A stretch of 64,000 nt of DNA, taken from NCBI GenBank assembly GCA_019638625.1, contig JAHBTK010000001.1, positions 363,434 through 427,433 of the forward strand. Direction: 5' to 3'. Position 1 is the first letter of the stretch; the number at the start of each line of letters is the position of its first letter. Positions 1 through 9,725 of this stretch are shown in pieces. The position numbers and the translations under genes are program-made. Source of the stretch: Chitinophagaceae bacterium. Its GTDB lineage: Bacteria; Bacteroidota; Bacteroidia; Chitinophagales; Chitinophagaceae. The notes beneath the pieces were generated by a model. That model was given only the letters and a program-made list of their open reading frames with translations. It had not been told where the DNA came from and made no database searches.

Positions 1-144
1 TAATTGCCCACCGGTTTTCGCTGGAGGCAGCTTTTGGTTGCCTGGCTGTTCTTTTTGTATGGGTGGCGATCGCTTATTTTTTTAAGCGGTAATATTGTAA
101 CCTGGTTTCGTGATTTATATCATATAGTTTTAAATGAACGATCG

Positions 145-870
145 ATGAAGAATAATTTATCAGGGATGATTATTGCCTGCTTGATGGTTTTGTTCTGCTC
201 ATGCTCCGGTGGAAAGCAGCAGGATAAAAATAATGTGTCGGCGGGCGGAGAATCAGAAGAGGGTTGGGTATTACTGTTTGACGGCAGGTCTACAGAGGGA
301 TGGCACCTGTATAATAAAGGAAAAACCGCTTCGGCCTGGGTGGTCACCGATGGAGAACTTCGTTGCACACAAAGTGCTGATCTACCCCATGGGGACCTGA
401 TAACTGATAAGGAGTATAGAAATTTTGAACTTGTATTTGAATGGAAAATTACGGCTGGAGGAAACAGCGGTGTTTTTATTAACGTGGCGGAGAAGCCGGA
501 GAACCCGACAACCTGGGCGTCCGGCCCGGAATACCAATTACTGGACACGGCTCATGCAGATTTTCAGTTGAATACAAAAAAGCCGGGTGTAATATTTGGT
601 TTTGCCGCACAGTACAATGACGGTGTATATAAACCCGCAGGTGAATGGAACCAATCCAGGATCAGGCAGGAAAACGGGAAAGTGGAATTTTACCTGAATG
701 ATAAATTAACAGCCACGCGTGACTTCACAACGCAGGAATGGTTTCATTTGGTTGATCAAACTCATTTTAAAAACTTTCCGGAATTCGGGAAGCATACCAG
801 GGGGCATATTGCTCTGCAGGATTGGGCCAAAGGCGTTTCCTTCAGGAATATTAAGATAAAGGAGTTGTAG
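145..870 (+). CDS. DUF1080 (3-keto-disaccharide hydrolase-type) lipoprotein
   Basis: The 241-residue product starts with a lipoprotein signal: Met-Lys-Asn-Asn, a hydrophobic stretch, then a Cys-rich lipobox (Cys18/Cys20) followed by Ser-Gly-Gly and a polar linker. The mature part has the DUF1080 pattern: a 'LFDGRSTEGWH' strand near residue 45, 'GNSGVFINV' near the middle, and a final 'GHIALQDWAKGVSFRNIKIK' strand. Family members are concanavalin-like beta-sandwiches, and several act on 3-keto-glycosides; the substrate here is unknown. The reading frame is open upstream to base 4, but the ATG at 145 is chosen because it places the signal peptide at the N-terminus. It is probably surface or periplasmic and stands alone, with a tRNA on the opposite strand downstream. 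Confidence 0.85.
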   Translation: MKNNLSGMIIACLMVLFCSCSGGKQQDKNNVSAGGESEEGWVLLFDGRSTEGWHLYNKGKTASAWVVTDGELRCTQSADLPHGDLITDKEYRNFELVFEWKITAGGNSGVFINVAEKPENPTTWASGPEYQLLDTAHADFQLNTKKPGVIFGFAAQYNDGVYKPAGEWNQSRIRQENGKVEFYLNDKLTATRDFTTQEWFHLVDQTHFKNFPEFGKHTRGHIALQDWAKGVSFRNIKIKEL

Positions 871-1070
871 GAGTTCGTGGAAGTCTCGCTACGGCTTTTA
901 TCAAATATCCGACCTGACAAAAACTCCAGTCCTATCAGAGAAAATCAGCCAGCCCATTTATAAAGGTATACTGCATATTGTAATTCTGTTTCCTTGTCAA
1001 AATCAGGTATATTTTGATCTCCCTGGGTAAGTATGATGCGTTTGCCTGGAAACGGGTTTCAGCGAAAATA

Positions 1071-1104
1071 AAAAAGGACAAGCCGGCAAAAAACCGGTCT
1101 GTCC
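1071..1104 (-). terminator. Rho-independent terminator of tRNA-Gln
   Basis: Read on the minus strand, a hairpin (GGACA...TGTCC outer stem, CCGG/CCGG inner stem, A-rich loop) is followed by a T-run. It lies 8 bases after the tRNA 3' end. Confidence 0.75.
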
Positions 1105-1111
1105 TATAAGG

Positions 1112-1182
1112 TTGGCCTACCTGGATTCGAACCAAGACAAACAGAACCAAAATCTGTCGTACTACCATTATACTATAGGCCA
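1112..1182 (-). tRNA. tRNA-Gln (UUG)
   Basis: A 71-nt cloverleaf on the minus strand. The 7-bp acceptor stem is TGGCCTA/TAGGCCA with discriminator A. The anticodon stem is ACAGA/TCTGT with loop TTTTGGT, giving anticodon TTG (Gln, codon CAA). The T-arm holds GGTTCGAATCC. No CCA is encoded. Confidence 0.96.
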
Positions 1183-1255
1183 ATGCTCTGAAAGAGCGTT
1201 TGAGGGGTGCAAAAATAAATACTTGCACCATGCAAACCAAATTTGATTAAGGACC

Positions 1256-2533
1256 TTAGTTCACCTGTACCAGGAAGTAGTTTTTCTTTCCTTTCTGCAC
1301 AAGCACGTACTGATCATGCAAAAGATCGGATGCGGAGATCCTTTGACCGGTATCTGAAACCTTCTTTCTGTTCACGCTTACGCCGCCGTTCTGAACCATT
1401 TTTCTGGCTTCTCCCTTACTGGGAAAAGTACCGCTTTCGGCAAGGAAACTGATAATATCCAATCCGTCCTCGATTTTTTGTCGGGGAAAGTCAAATTTTT
1501 TTACTCCTTCCAGGGATTCGAGGTCTTCCACAGACAGGCTTTCAGCGGGCGCGTCCTGCTGCGAGAACAGCTTTTGGGTTTGTTCGACCGCTTTGTGGAA
1601 CTCTTCCTCTCCGTGAACAAAAGTAGTTACTTCCCTTGCCAGGGCTTTCTGCAATATCCTTTCCGATGGGTTTTGATTATGCCTGCTGACAAGCGATTCA
1701 ATCGCCTCAGGGGAAAGAAAAGTAAAAATTTTGATCCATTTTGCCGCGTCTTCATCGGAAGCGTTCAGCCAAAACTGGTAAAACTGGTAAGGGCTTGTCC
1801 GCTCCGCATTCAGCCATATATTTCCTTTTTCGGTTTTTCCGAACTTGCCGCCATCGGCTTTGGTGATCAGCGGGCAGGTAAAAGCAAAGGCTTCTCCGCC
1901 TGATTTTCTCCTGATAAATTCGGTTCCGGTGGTGATATTGCCCCATTGGTCGCTGCCGCCCATCTGCAGCTTACAGTTCTTATCCCTGTAAAGCAGGTAA
2001 AAATCGTAGCCCTGCATCAATTGGTAGGCAAATTCGGTATAGCTGATGCCTACATCCCCCTGGAATCTCTTTTTCACGCTATCCTTAGCCATCATATAGT
2101 TTACCGTAATATGCTTACCCGCATCCCGCAGGAAGTCTATAAAGCTGATATTTTTGAACCAGTCAAAATTGTTGACGAGTTCTGCTGCATTAGGCTTTCC
2201 TGGGTCAAAGTCCAGGTGTTTTTCCAGTTGCTGCCTGATGCCGGTTACGTTTATATCCAGTTGTTCGGGTGTTAAAAGGTTTCTTTCTTCGCTTTTGCCG
2301 CTGGGGTCGCCAATCATACCCGTAGCGCCGCCTATAAGCGCAATCGGCTTATGCCCGGCCTTTTGCAGGTGCACGAGCAGTAAAATCGGCACCAGGCTGC
2401 CGATGTGCAGGCTGTCTGCCGTCGGGTCAAATCCTATATAACCGGTAGTACTTTCCTTATTCAGTTGTTCTTCTGTTCCAGGGATCATATCCTGCAGCAT
2501 TCCTCTCCATCTCAATTCTTCCAGTAAGGTCAT
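1256..2533 (-). CDS. tyrS: Tyrosyl-tRNA synthetase
   Basis: The 425-residue class I aminoacyl-tRNA synthetase charges tRNA-Tyr in the cytoplasm. The ATP-binding HIGH motif is HIGS at residues 43-46, after the '[10 protein letters not shown]' strand. The second signature is the KFGKT loop (KMSKS equivalent). The C-terminal 70 residues form an S4 RNA-binding domain ('[20 protein letters not shown]'). Length is normal for the bacterial TyrRS family. The frame is open to 2578, but start 2533 is preferred: a TAnnTTTG promoter element lies inside the upstream extension, so the longer form could not be fully transcribed from it, and the family begins with a short helix like 'LLEELRWRG'. Confidence 0.97.
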   Translation of the reverse strand: MTLLEELRWRGMLQDMIPGTEEQLNKESTTGYIGFDPTADSLHIGSLVPILLLVHLQKAGHKPIALIGGATGMIGDPSGKSEERNLLTPEQLDINVTGIRQQLEKHLDFDPGKPNAAELVNNFDWFKNISFIDFLRDAGKHITVNYMMAKDSVKKRFQGDVGISYTEFAYQLMQGYDFYLLYRDKNCKLQMGGSDQWGNITTGTEFIRRKSGGEAFAFTCPLITKADGGKFGKTEKGNIWLNAERTSPYQFYQFWLNASDEDAAKWIKIFTFLSPEAIESLVSRHNQNPSERILQKALAREVTTFVHGEEEFHKAVEQTQKLFSQQDAPAESLSVEDLESLEGVKKFDFPRQKIEDGLDIISFLAESGTFPSKGEARKMVQNGGVSVNRKKVSDTGQRISASDLLHDQYVLVQKGKKNYFLVQVN

Positions 2534-2548
2534 TTTTTGCTTTTTGCG

Positions 2549-2578
2549 CAAAAGTAAGCCGGCCGGGCTAAAGTGCAA
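2549..2578 (-). promoter_or_regulatory. tyrS promoter (Bacteroidota type)
   Basis: On the minus strand a TACTTTTG -7 element (2549-2556) lies 19 nt from an upstream TTG (2576-2578, -33 position). The predicted transcript start is about 10 nt before the tyrS ATG at 2533, so the leader would be very short. Confidence 0.55.
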
Positions 2579-2642
2579 TAAGTTGCCCGGCTAAACGTTA
2601 TAAAAGCTTGTGTTTGAATAGAAATAAAAGCTGTTACTCAAT

Positions 2643-2650
2643 TATATTTG
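2643..2650 (+). promoter_or_regulatory. Candidate -7 element upstream of porV2-like gene
   Basis: TATATTTG matches the Bacteroidota TAnnTTTG consensus 67 bp before the ATG at 2718. The nearest upstream TTTG (2613-2616) is 26 bp away, longer than ideal, so the call is moderate. Confidence 0.4.
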
Positions 2651-2717
2651 TATTAGAAAAGCCCTTACAGTTACTTTCTGCGTAGCATGTTATAACGCTT
2701 ATTGGAAAATAAACCGG

Positions 2718-3836
2718 ATGAAAAAAATTTTTAGCATTTGTTTATTCTGCGTGTTGGGAGGAAATTTTGTGCATGCCCAGTTCAGGAAATATTCCAATGA
2801 GTTTTTGAACATAGGAGCCGGCGCCAGGGGGCTGGCTATGGGAGGCGCGCAGGTAGCATCGGTAAAAGATGGTAATGCCGGCTACTGGAACCCGGCGGGA
2901 CTGGTACATGTGAAGGGGGACCCCGTGGTAAATTTTATGCATGCCGAGTATTTCTCAGGAATCGGTAAATATGATTATGGCAGCATAGCCATTCCATTGA
3001 GTGATGATAAGCGGACGATAGGATTATCCATATTGCGCTTCGGGGTGGACGATATTCCCAATACGCTTTTTCTGATAGAGCCTGATGGTTCTGTCAATTA
3101 CAATAATATCCGCACATTTTCCTCGGCTGACTATGCTTTTTTACTGTCGTATGCTCAACGCTTTAAAGAGGTGGGAGATAAGCTGATCAGTTTTGGTGGT
3201 AATGCCAAGGTAATACACCGGAATGTAGGAACATTTGCAAAAGCATGGGGGTTCGGTATAGATGCCGGGGTACAGATACATGCAAAAAAATGGAAAGTGG
3301 GAATTGCGGCGCGGGATGTTACCACTACGTTTAATGCGTGGAGCTTCAACTTTACAGAGCAGGAAAAAGAAGTACTATACCTCACAAATAATGATATTCC
3401 GGTTAAGTCTACAGAGATGACGGCGCCAAGACTGATCCTCGGTGGCGCATATGACTTTAGCCTGACAAAAACATTAAACCTGTTAACAGAAATCAACCTG
3501 GACCTGACCTTTGACGGTAAACGAAATGTGTTGATCAGTTCCAACCCTTTGAGTATCGATCCCCGTATAGGAGTTGAGCTTGGCTACAAAAACCTGTTTT
3601 TTGTGAGAGGCGGTATTTATAATTTTCAAAAAGCGCTGGCTGATGGGGATACCCTTAACCAGAAGCGCGTCTGGATCTATCAACCCGGTTTAGGAGCCGG
3701 CTTTAAATTAAAGCATGTGGGCATCGACTATGCGTTTATCAACCTGGCTAATCAATCTAACCCTTTGTACACACACGTTTTTTCTTTGCGACTCGATTTG
3801 ACGAAAAAGGAAAAGAAAAGTGGTAAAACTAAATAG
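2718..3836 (+). CDS. PorV/PorQ-family outer-membrane protein (PorV2-like)
   Basis: The 372-residue protein has a signal peptide (MKKIFSICLFCVLGG..., cut after VHAQ). It then shows the family hallmark near residues 30-60: 'NIGAGARGLAMGGAQVAS' and 'GNAGYWNPAGL'. These mark PorV/PorQ relatives of the FadL-like beta-barrels. In type IX secretion, PorV shuttles cargo to the PorU sortase at the cell surface. The stop is only 8 nt before the 1669-codon C25-peptidase gene, the PorV2-PorU2 pairing common in Bacteroidota. The split between PorV proper and PorV2 rests on this neighbour and was not confirmed by alignment. It probably heads a four-gene operon. Confidence 0.85.
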   Translation: MKKIFSICLFCVLGGNFVHAQFRKYSNEFLNIGAGARGLAMGGAQVASVKDGNAGYWNPAGLVHVKGDPVVNFMHAEYFSGIGKYDYGSIAIPLSDDKRTIGLSILRFGVDDIPNTLFLIEPDGSVNYNNIRTFSSADYAFLLSYAQRFKEVGDKLISFGGNAKVIHRNVGTFAKAWGFGIDAGVQIHAKKWKVGIAARDVTTTFNAWSFNFTEQEKEVLYLTNNDIPVKSTEMTAPRLILGGAYDFSLTKTLNLLTEINLDLTFDGKRNVLISSNPLSIDPRIGVELGYKNLFFVRGGIYNFQKALADGDTLNQKRVWIYQPGLGAGFKLKHVGIDYAFINLANQSNPLYTHVFSLRLDLTKKEKKSGKTK

Positions 3837-3844
3837 CACTTTTT

Positions 3845-6800
3845 ATGAAGAGAATTTTATCCATATGTTTGGTTTTTTGTTGTCTGGTTGCCAAAAGCCA
3901 GTATAACAACGAATGGATAGATTATTCTAAGACCTATTATAAATTCACTGTTGGGAAAGACGGCGTTTTCCGCATCCCGGATTCCGTATTACAAACAGTG
4001 GGATTGCATAATGTACCTGCCGAACAGTTCCAGTTATGGAGAAATGGCGTACAGGTGCCTATTTATACCAGTGCCGCATCGGGACTGTTGGGCGCCTCGG
4101 GTTATATTGAATTTTGGGGAGAGATCAATGACGGTAAACCGGATAGGTTTTTATACAGGGATATAAACAATCAGTTGTCGGATAAATGGAGCCTGTACAC
4201 CGATACTGCCACTTATTTTTTAACGGTGAATCCTGCCGGAAATAACCAGCGGCTCCTGCCTGTAGCCAATAATGTTGCCGGCAATACATTACCCGAGGAC
4301 GCGTACTTTATGTACACTTATAACAAGAGTTTTAAAAACAGGATCAATCACGGCTATGCAGGAATAGTGGGCGAATATGTTTATTCATCATCCTACGACA
4401 GGGGAGAGGGTTATACCAGTAACGATATAGGGACCTCTCCATTGAATGAAACGGTAAATAACCTTTTTCCTTATGCGGGTGGCCCCAACGGTACTTTTTT
4501 TATATCAGCGTTTGGAAATGCCAACTATAACCGGAAGCTGAGGGTGCATGTCAATAATACCCAGTTGATAGATGTGACAATGGATTCGTTCAACGATACC
4601 AAACAGCAGGTGGAGTTGCCGGCGAGTCTTATCAGCACGGGTTCTGCGGCGGTGAGGATCACCAATGTTTATACCAATGGGAATGACAGAATGGTGGTTG
4701 GGAAATATGAGTTTACTTATGCGCGGGAGTTTAATTTCGGAAATACCACCAACTTTGTTTTTGAGTTGGATGCCAATTCTGAGGGTAACTACCTGAAGAT
4801 ATCCAATTTTAATCATGGTAATACGGACACCCTACCGGTGCTGTATGATCTTACCAATTTCAGGAGGTATTCAGGGGATAAGTCCCAGGCAGGCGTTCTT
4901 CAGTTTGTGTTGCAGCCATCAATGCAAAAAAGAAAACTGGTGTTGGTCAACGAAAGGAGATCAAACCTCACGGCGATTACAAGTCTTACGCCCAGAAGTT
5001 TTGTAAACTATGCGTTGCCTGAAAACCAGGGAGATTATTTAATAATAAGTCACCCATTGCTGTACACCGGTGCGAACGGTAATCCTGTAGAGGCATACAG
5101 GCAATATCGGTCGTCTTCAGCCGGGGGTGGGTATACTGCCAGGGCATATGATATCACCCAGTTGGTCGATCAGTTTGCATTTGGCATCAAAGGGCATCCT
5201 TTTTCCGTTAAAAATTTTATCAGGTATGCCGACGATGTTTTTTCAATAGATCCGAGGGCTGTTTTCCTGATTGGGAAGGGGGTTTCCTATGTACAGGCTA
5301 AATCTAATGAAAGTAGTCCCTTACTGGAGAAGCTGAATCTGGTGCCGACATTTGGATACCCGGCTTCAGACAATTTGCTGGCAGCCCGGGATAATCAGAC
5401 TATTTCCAATATTCCGATCGGCAGGTTATCTGCAGTTACGGGAGGAGAAGTGGATATATACCTGGAAAAAATAAAAGAATATGAATCGATAGGGGTTGGA
5501 GCGCCTGGTTCTATTGAAGGGAGGGGCTGGATGAGAAATGTTGTGCACGCTATTGGTGGCGGCGATGCTGCGCTGAGCGCCCAGATAGGAGGATACATGA
5601 ATCAATTGAAGGTAATTATTGAGGACACATTATATGGAGGGAATGTTAAAAGCTTCAGTAAAAGCAGTGCTGTCGCATCCCAGATAACCTCGCAGGAACT
5701 GCAGGGATTATTTGCTGAAGGAATTGGTATCTTAAATTATTTTGGTCATTCTTCTTCCAGTACGCTTGAATTTAATATTGAGGACCCCTATGTGTATCAG
5801 AATCAGGGAAAGTATCCTTTGTTCTTTGTAAATGGCTGTCTGGCAGGAGATATTTTTAATTTTGATGCCCAGCGGTTTTCAACTATAACTACGTTGTCTG
5901 AAAAATATTTACTGGCAAATCAGAGGGGAAGTATTGCGTTCGTAGCCAGTTCTCATTTCGGGATTGTTAACTACCTCAATTTTTACCTGCAGGGAGTCTA
6001 TAAATCCTTAAGCGGTAAGGGGTATGGAAAAGATTTGGGTAAACTGTTAATCGAATCATTTGAATATATATTGCAGCAATACCCGGGAGATTTTTTTGCG
6101 AGATTACATGCCGAAGAAATAACATTACATGGAGATCCGGTTGTAAAACCATACACGCAGGAGTTACCGGATTATGTGGTGGAAGATGCACTCGTAAAGT
6201 TGCCCCCACTGATATCTTTGGTGGATAACAAATTTGATGTATCAGTTAAATTCCTGAACCTGGGGAAAGCCATCAGGGATTCATTTTATGTAACAGTAAG
6301 ACGCCAGCTTCCCGATGGCAGTACAAATATTTTGATTCATCAACGAATTCGGGCAACAAATTTCGCCGACAGTATTAATTTTTCGGTGGCTATTAACCCC
6401 ACCCTTGACAAGGGGGAAAATAAACTGTTTGTTGTCATCGATTCGGAAAATGAGATCGATGAGATATCGGAAACAAATAATTCCGTAACAAAAACTTTCT
6501 ATGTGGTTGATGACGGAGCCAGACCTGTTTTCCCATATAATTATTCAATCGTTAGTGCCACCGACGTAACTTTTTACGCTTCAACCTCGGATCCGCTGGC
6601 TGCTATGCGGGAGTATGTTATGGAGATTGATACGACAATGCTTTTTAATTCCTCGTTAAAGAAGCAGGTTGGCATTAATTCGTCCGGCGGGATCATTCAG
6701 TTTAAGCCTGCTATGAGTTTTCTTGATAGTACAGTCTATTATTGGCGGGTGGCAAAACAGGGGGATGATGCTGTTTGGAACTCGTCTTCGTTTGTATATT

Positions 6801-8854
6801 TCAATGGAGGTGATAAAGGATATAACCAATCGCATTTTTACCAGTTTAAAAATAATACTTACACCGGAATCCATCTTAATGAAGAAAGGGCTTTTGAATT
6901 TGAGCAACAAAAGAAAATAATTAAGATTTCCACAGGCATCTACCCGCATTATGTTGGTGGTGCCCTGTATGTTTATATGGACGACGATATAGTGGATACA
7001 TACGGCTGTTTATATAACACCTTACAGTTTGTGGTATATGACAAAGTGACGAAAAAACCCTGGCCGAACAGCGTACAGCAGGATGGCTTTGGTAGATTTG
7101 GGAGTGTGCCTCCCTGTGGGCATAACAATCACACATTTGAGTTCAGCTATACTGATACTGCCTACAGAAGAAAGGCAATTGATTTCCTTGCTTCTATTCC
7201 GGAAGGTAGTTTGGTGTCTATAACCAGTCTTGGTATGACTTCCAATACCAGCTTTATTGCTGATTGGAAAAAAGATACTACCCACCTGGGTAGCGGGAAG
7301 TCACTATATCATGCTCTTGTACAGCAGGGGTTGACGGAAATTGACAGATTTACGCAAAACCTTCCCTTTATTTTCTTCTTTAAGAAGGATGACTTTTCTT
7401 ATCCTGTACAAAGTTTTTTTGGAGACCAGGCCAGCTCTCTTGTCAGTGCTGAGTTTGAAGTATTTTCGGCCGCGTCAAATGGAAAAATAAGATCGGAATG
7501 GATGGGACCTGCTATTGAGTGGGAGGATTTGCAATGGAACGGAAAAAGTATAGAGGCAGACCCGGATATAACAACCATCGATGTTTTCGGAAGAAACATG
7601 CTTGGCGGGGAGACATTGCTGTCAACAATAAAGTATGCAAAAGATACAACTGTTTCATTTGTGGACGCCAGGCAATTTCCTTATCTGAGGTTGGTAATGA
7701 ACAATACTGATTCCGTAAACGGAACTCCTTACCAATTGAAGCGCTGGACATTAACCGGAGTGCCTGCGCCGGAAGGGGCAATAATGCCGATAGCAGGTTC
7801 TCAGCAAAAAGATACAATAGAGATAGGTGAAATAGTAAAGTTTTCTGTTGGATTCAAAAATATCAGCGCTACGACGTTTGATAGTGTAAAAGTGAAGTTT
7901 CTGCTGATCGACAGGAACAATGTTCAACATATCATTGATTCCGCCAGGAAAAAGCCGTTGATAGCCGGCGATACTATAAAAGTTGATTTTTCTTTCGATT
8001 CCCAAAAGTATCCCGGATTGAATGCACTATTCTTTTACTTTAACCCTGATAATGACCAACCTGAGCAGTATCTGTATAATAATTTCCTTTTTAAGGATCT
8101 ATTTGTAAAGCCGGATACCCAGGATCCACTGCTGGATGTAACATTTGATGGCGTACATATTTTAAATCAGGATATTGTTTCTTCCAGGCCCAATATATTG
8201 GTCAAACTCCGGGATAACAGTAAATTCATGATTCTGGACGATACAGCTTTGGCAAAAGTTCAGGTTCGTTATCCCAACGGGACCTTAAAAACATTTTCGT
8301 TTAACTCAGACACTTTGAGATTTATACCCCCGGTTTACAGTGGGGATAGCATATCGAATAATACATCCACAATAGAATTTAAACCTTCTTTTTTTGAAGA
8401 CGGAGACTACGAATTGATTATATCCGCCAGAGATAAAAGTGGAAATGTTGCGGGCAAAGGTGAGTATAAAGTGTCATTTAAGGTAATAAACAAGCCGATG
8501 ATCTCCAATATGCTCAATTATCCGAACCCTTTTACTACGTCAACAGCATTCGTGTTTACGCTCACAGGTAGTGAAGTGCCACAGAATATAAGAATTCAGA
8601 TTTTGACAATTACCGGAAAGATAGTCAGGGAAATTACAAAACAGGAATTGGGAGATATCAGGATCGGACGGAATATTACTGAGTTTAAATGGGATGGAAC
8701 AGACCAATTTGGGCAGAAACTGGCGAATGGAGTATATTTATACCGTGTTATTACCAATTTAGACGGTAAATCGTTAGAACAGTACAAGGCAGAGGGTGAT
8801 AGAACCGACCAGTTTTTTAATAAAGGCTACGGAAAGATGTACCTGATGCGATAA
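3845..8854 (+). CDS. Type IX secretion sortase-like C25 peptidase (PorU2-like)
   Basis: The 1669-residue secreted protein begins with a signal peptide ending near 'VAKSQ'. A gingipain/PorU-type C25 peptidase domain lies at about residues 395-770. The catalytic pair is visible as His635 in 'NYFGHSSSS' and Cys665 in 'FFVNGCLAG'. Following it are a CARDB-like Ig domain (about 790-900, 'NEIDEISETNNSV'), further beta-sandwich segments, and a C-terminal FlgD/T9SS-tail-like Ig domain ('NYPNPFTTSTAF' to 'GVYLYRV'). PorU removes the C-terminal signal of T9SS cargo and joins the cargo to anionic LPS. PorU2 is the larger paralogue, and its own substrate is not established. It is encoded 8 nt after its PorV2-like partner and 13 nt before a methyltransferase. 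It is much longer than canonical PorU, which is about 1100-1300 residues. Confidence 0.85.
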   Translation: MKRILSICLVFCCLVAKSQYNNEWIDYSKTYYKFTVGKDGVFRIPDSVLQTVGLHNVPAEQFQLWRNGVQVPIYTSAASGLLGASGYIEFWGEINDGKPDRFLYRDINNQLSDKWSLYTDTATYFLTVNPAGNNQRLLPVANNVAGNTLPEDAYFMYTYNKSFKNRINHGYAGIVGEYVYSSSYDRGEGYTSNDIGTSPLNETVNNLFPYAGGPNGTFFISAFGNANYNRKLRVHVNNTQLIDVTMDSFNDTKQQVELPASLISTGSAAVRITNVYTNGNDRMVVGKYEFTYAREFNFGNTTNFVFELDANSEGNYLKISNFNHGNTDTLPVLYDLTNFRRYSGDKSQAGVLQFVLQPSMQKRKLVLVNERRSNLTAITSLTPRSFVNYALPENQGDYLIISHPLLYTGANGNPVEAYRQYRSSSAGGGYTARAYDITQLVDQFAFGIKGHPFSVKNFIRYADDVFSIDPRAVFLIGKGVSYVQAKSNESSPLLEKLNLVPTFGYPASDNLLAARDNQTISNIPIGRLSAVTGGEVDIYLEKIKEYESIGVGAPGSIEGRGWMRNVVHAIGGGDAALSAQIGGYMNQLKVIIEDTLYGGNVKSFSKSSAVASQITSQELQGLFAEGIGILNYFGHSSSSTLEFNIEDPYVYQNQGKYPLFFVNGCLAGDIFNFDAQRFSTITTLSEKYLLANQRGSIAFVASSHFGIVNYLNFYLQGVYKSLSGKGYGKDLGKLLIESFEYILQQYPGDFFARLHAEEITLHGDPVVKPYTQELPDYVVEDALVKLPPLISLVDNKFDVSVKFLNLGKAIRDSFYVTVRRQLPDGSTNILIHQRIRATNFADSINFSVAINPTLDKGENKLFVVIDSENEIDEISETNNSVTKTFYVVDDGARPVFPYNYSIVSATDVTFYASTSDPLAAMREYVMEIDTTMLFNSSLKKQVGINSSGGIIQFKPAMSFLDSTVYYWRVAKQGDDAVWNSSSFVYFNGGDKGYNQSHFYQFKNNTYTGIHLNEERAFEFEQQKKIIKISTGIYPHYVGGALYVYMDDDIVDTYGCLYNTLQFVVYDKVTKKPWPNSVQQDGFGRFGSVPPCGHNNHTFEFSYTDTAYRRKAIDFLASIPEGSLVSITSLGMTSNTSFIADWKKDTTHLGSGKSLYHALVQQGLTEIDRFTQNLPFIFFFKKDDFSYPVQSFFGDQASSLVSAEFEVFSAASNGKIRSEWMGPAIEWEDLQWNGKSIEADPDITTIDVFGRNMLGGETLLSTIKYAKDTTVSFVDARQFPYLRLVMNNTDSVNGTPYQLKRWTLTGVPAPEGAIMPIAGSQQKDTIEIGEIVKFSVGFKNISATTFDSVKVKFLLIDRNNVQHIIDSARKKPLIAGDTIKVDFSFDSQKYPGLNALFFYFNPDNDQPEQYLYNNFLFKDLFVKPDTQDPLLDVTFDGVHILNQDIVSSRPNILVKLRDNSKFMILDDTALAKVQVRYPNGTLKTFSFNSDTLRFIPPVYSGDSISNNTSTIEFKPSFFEDGDYELIISARDKSGNVAGKGEYKVSFKVINKPMISNMLNYPNPFTTSTAFVFTLTGSEVPQNIRIQILTITGKIVREITKQELGDIRIGRNITEFKWDGTDQFGQKLANGVYLYRVITNLDGKSLEQYKAEGDRTDQFFNKGYGKMYLMR

Positions 8855-8867
8855 AGAAGCGGATGTA

Positions 8868-9671
8868 ATGTACAAACCATACCTGACCCTTTTTCTAAGA
8901 AACGTGGGCTTATTAAAAATGTTTGATTGGCTACGGTATGGTTTTGTAAAGGCGAAAAATGCTATTCCCAACAGACGATTTGGAAAGAAACATCCGGAGC
9001 TGAAAATTCCCCCTGATTATTACCTGTATGAAACCTACAGCTTAAATTATGAGCAATATATCAGCGATGGGCTTGCAACAGCGAAGGAGTTTGTCGATTT
9101 GCTCAAACCATATGCCAATGTTTCCGAAGAAAAAAAGGTACTGGATTGGGGCTGTGGTCCCGGAAGAATAACGCGCCACCTTAAAAGCGTAATGCCGAAT
9201 GCTGAAATTACAGGCATTGACTATAATTACAGGTATATTGACTGGTGCCGCCAGAATCTCCCGGGAGTTGCATTCAGGCTCAATAGTATAGAACCTCCAA
9301 CAGATTTAGAGAACGATGAATTTGACATCGTCATCGGTCTTTCTGTTTTTACACATTTTTCACGGGCTTCTCACTATAGATGGGTATCTGAGCTATACCG
9401 GATACTTAAGCCGGGAGGGGTTACATTAATAACAACTCAAGGGGGATCATATTCTGCAAAGCTGACCTTAAAAGAGAGAAAAGTTTTCAATACAGGTCAA
9501 CTGGTTGTCAGGGATAATGTCCTTGAAGGAAATAGGCTTTTTTCTGCGTTCCAACCCGGGAAGTTCATGCGGGAGCTGATTGACGGCAAATTAGAATTGC
9601 TGGAATTTATTCCGGGCAGCGTTGAAAATAATGCATATATTCAGGATATATGGATACTGCGAAAAAATTAA
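8868..9671 (+). CDS. Class I SAM-dependent methyltransferase
   Basis: The 267-residue protein carries the SAM-binding motif I 'VLDWGCGPGR' near residue 92 and an acidic strand 'ITGIDYNY' (motif II) about 20 residues later. The post-motif 'LKPGGVTLITT' is typical of small-molecule or glycan methyltransferases. It starts 13 nt after the PorU2-like stop codon, so co-transcription with the secretion pair is likely. An alternative in-frame Met (MFDWLRYG) lies 16 codons in. With polytopic glycosyltransferase-like genes just downstream, a role in modifying a cell-surface glycan or lipid carrier is an inference only. Confidence 0.85.
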   Translation: MYKPYLTLFLRNVGLLKMFDWLRYGFVKAKNAIPNRRFGKKHPELKIPPDYYLYETYSLNYEQYISDGLATAKEFVDLLKPYANVSEEKKVLDWGCGPGRITRHLKSVMPNAEITGIDYNYRYIDWCRQNLPGVAFRLNSIEPPTDLENDEFDIVIGLSVFTHFSRASHYRWVSELYRILKPGGVTLITTQGGSYSAKLTLKERKVFNTGQLVVRDNVLEGNRLFSAFQPGKFMRELIDGKLELLEFIPGSVENNAYIQDIWILRKN

Positions 9672-9725
9672 TTATTATCCCTGGTTTGTAAAATTGATTT
9701 GGTTATAGCCCAGTTTTATCATTAT

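Noticed and set aside
1..144. Extension of the DUF1080 gene to base 4
   Set aside because: The extra 47 residues would put the lipoprotein signal inside the protein; the ATG at 145 gives a proper N-terminal signal.
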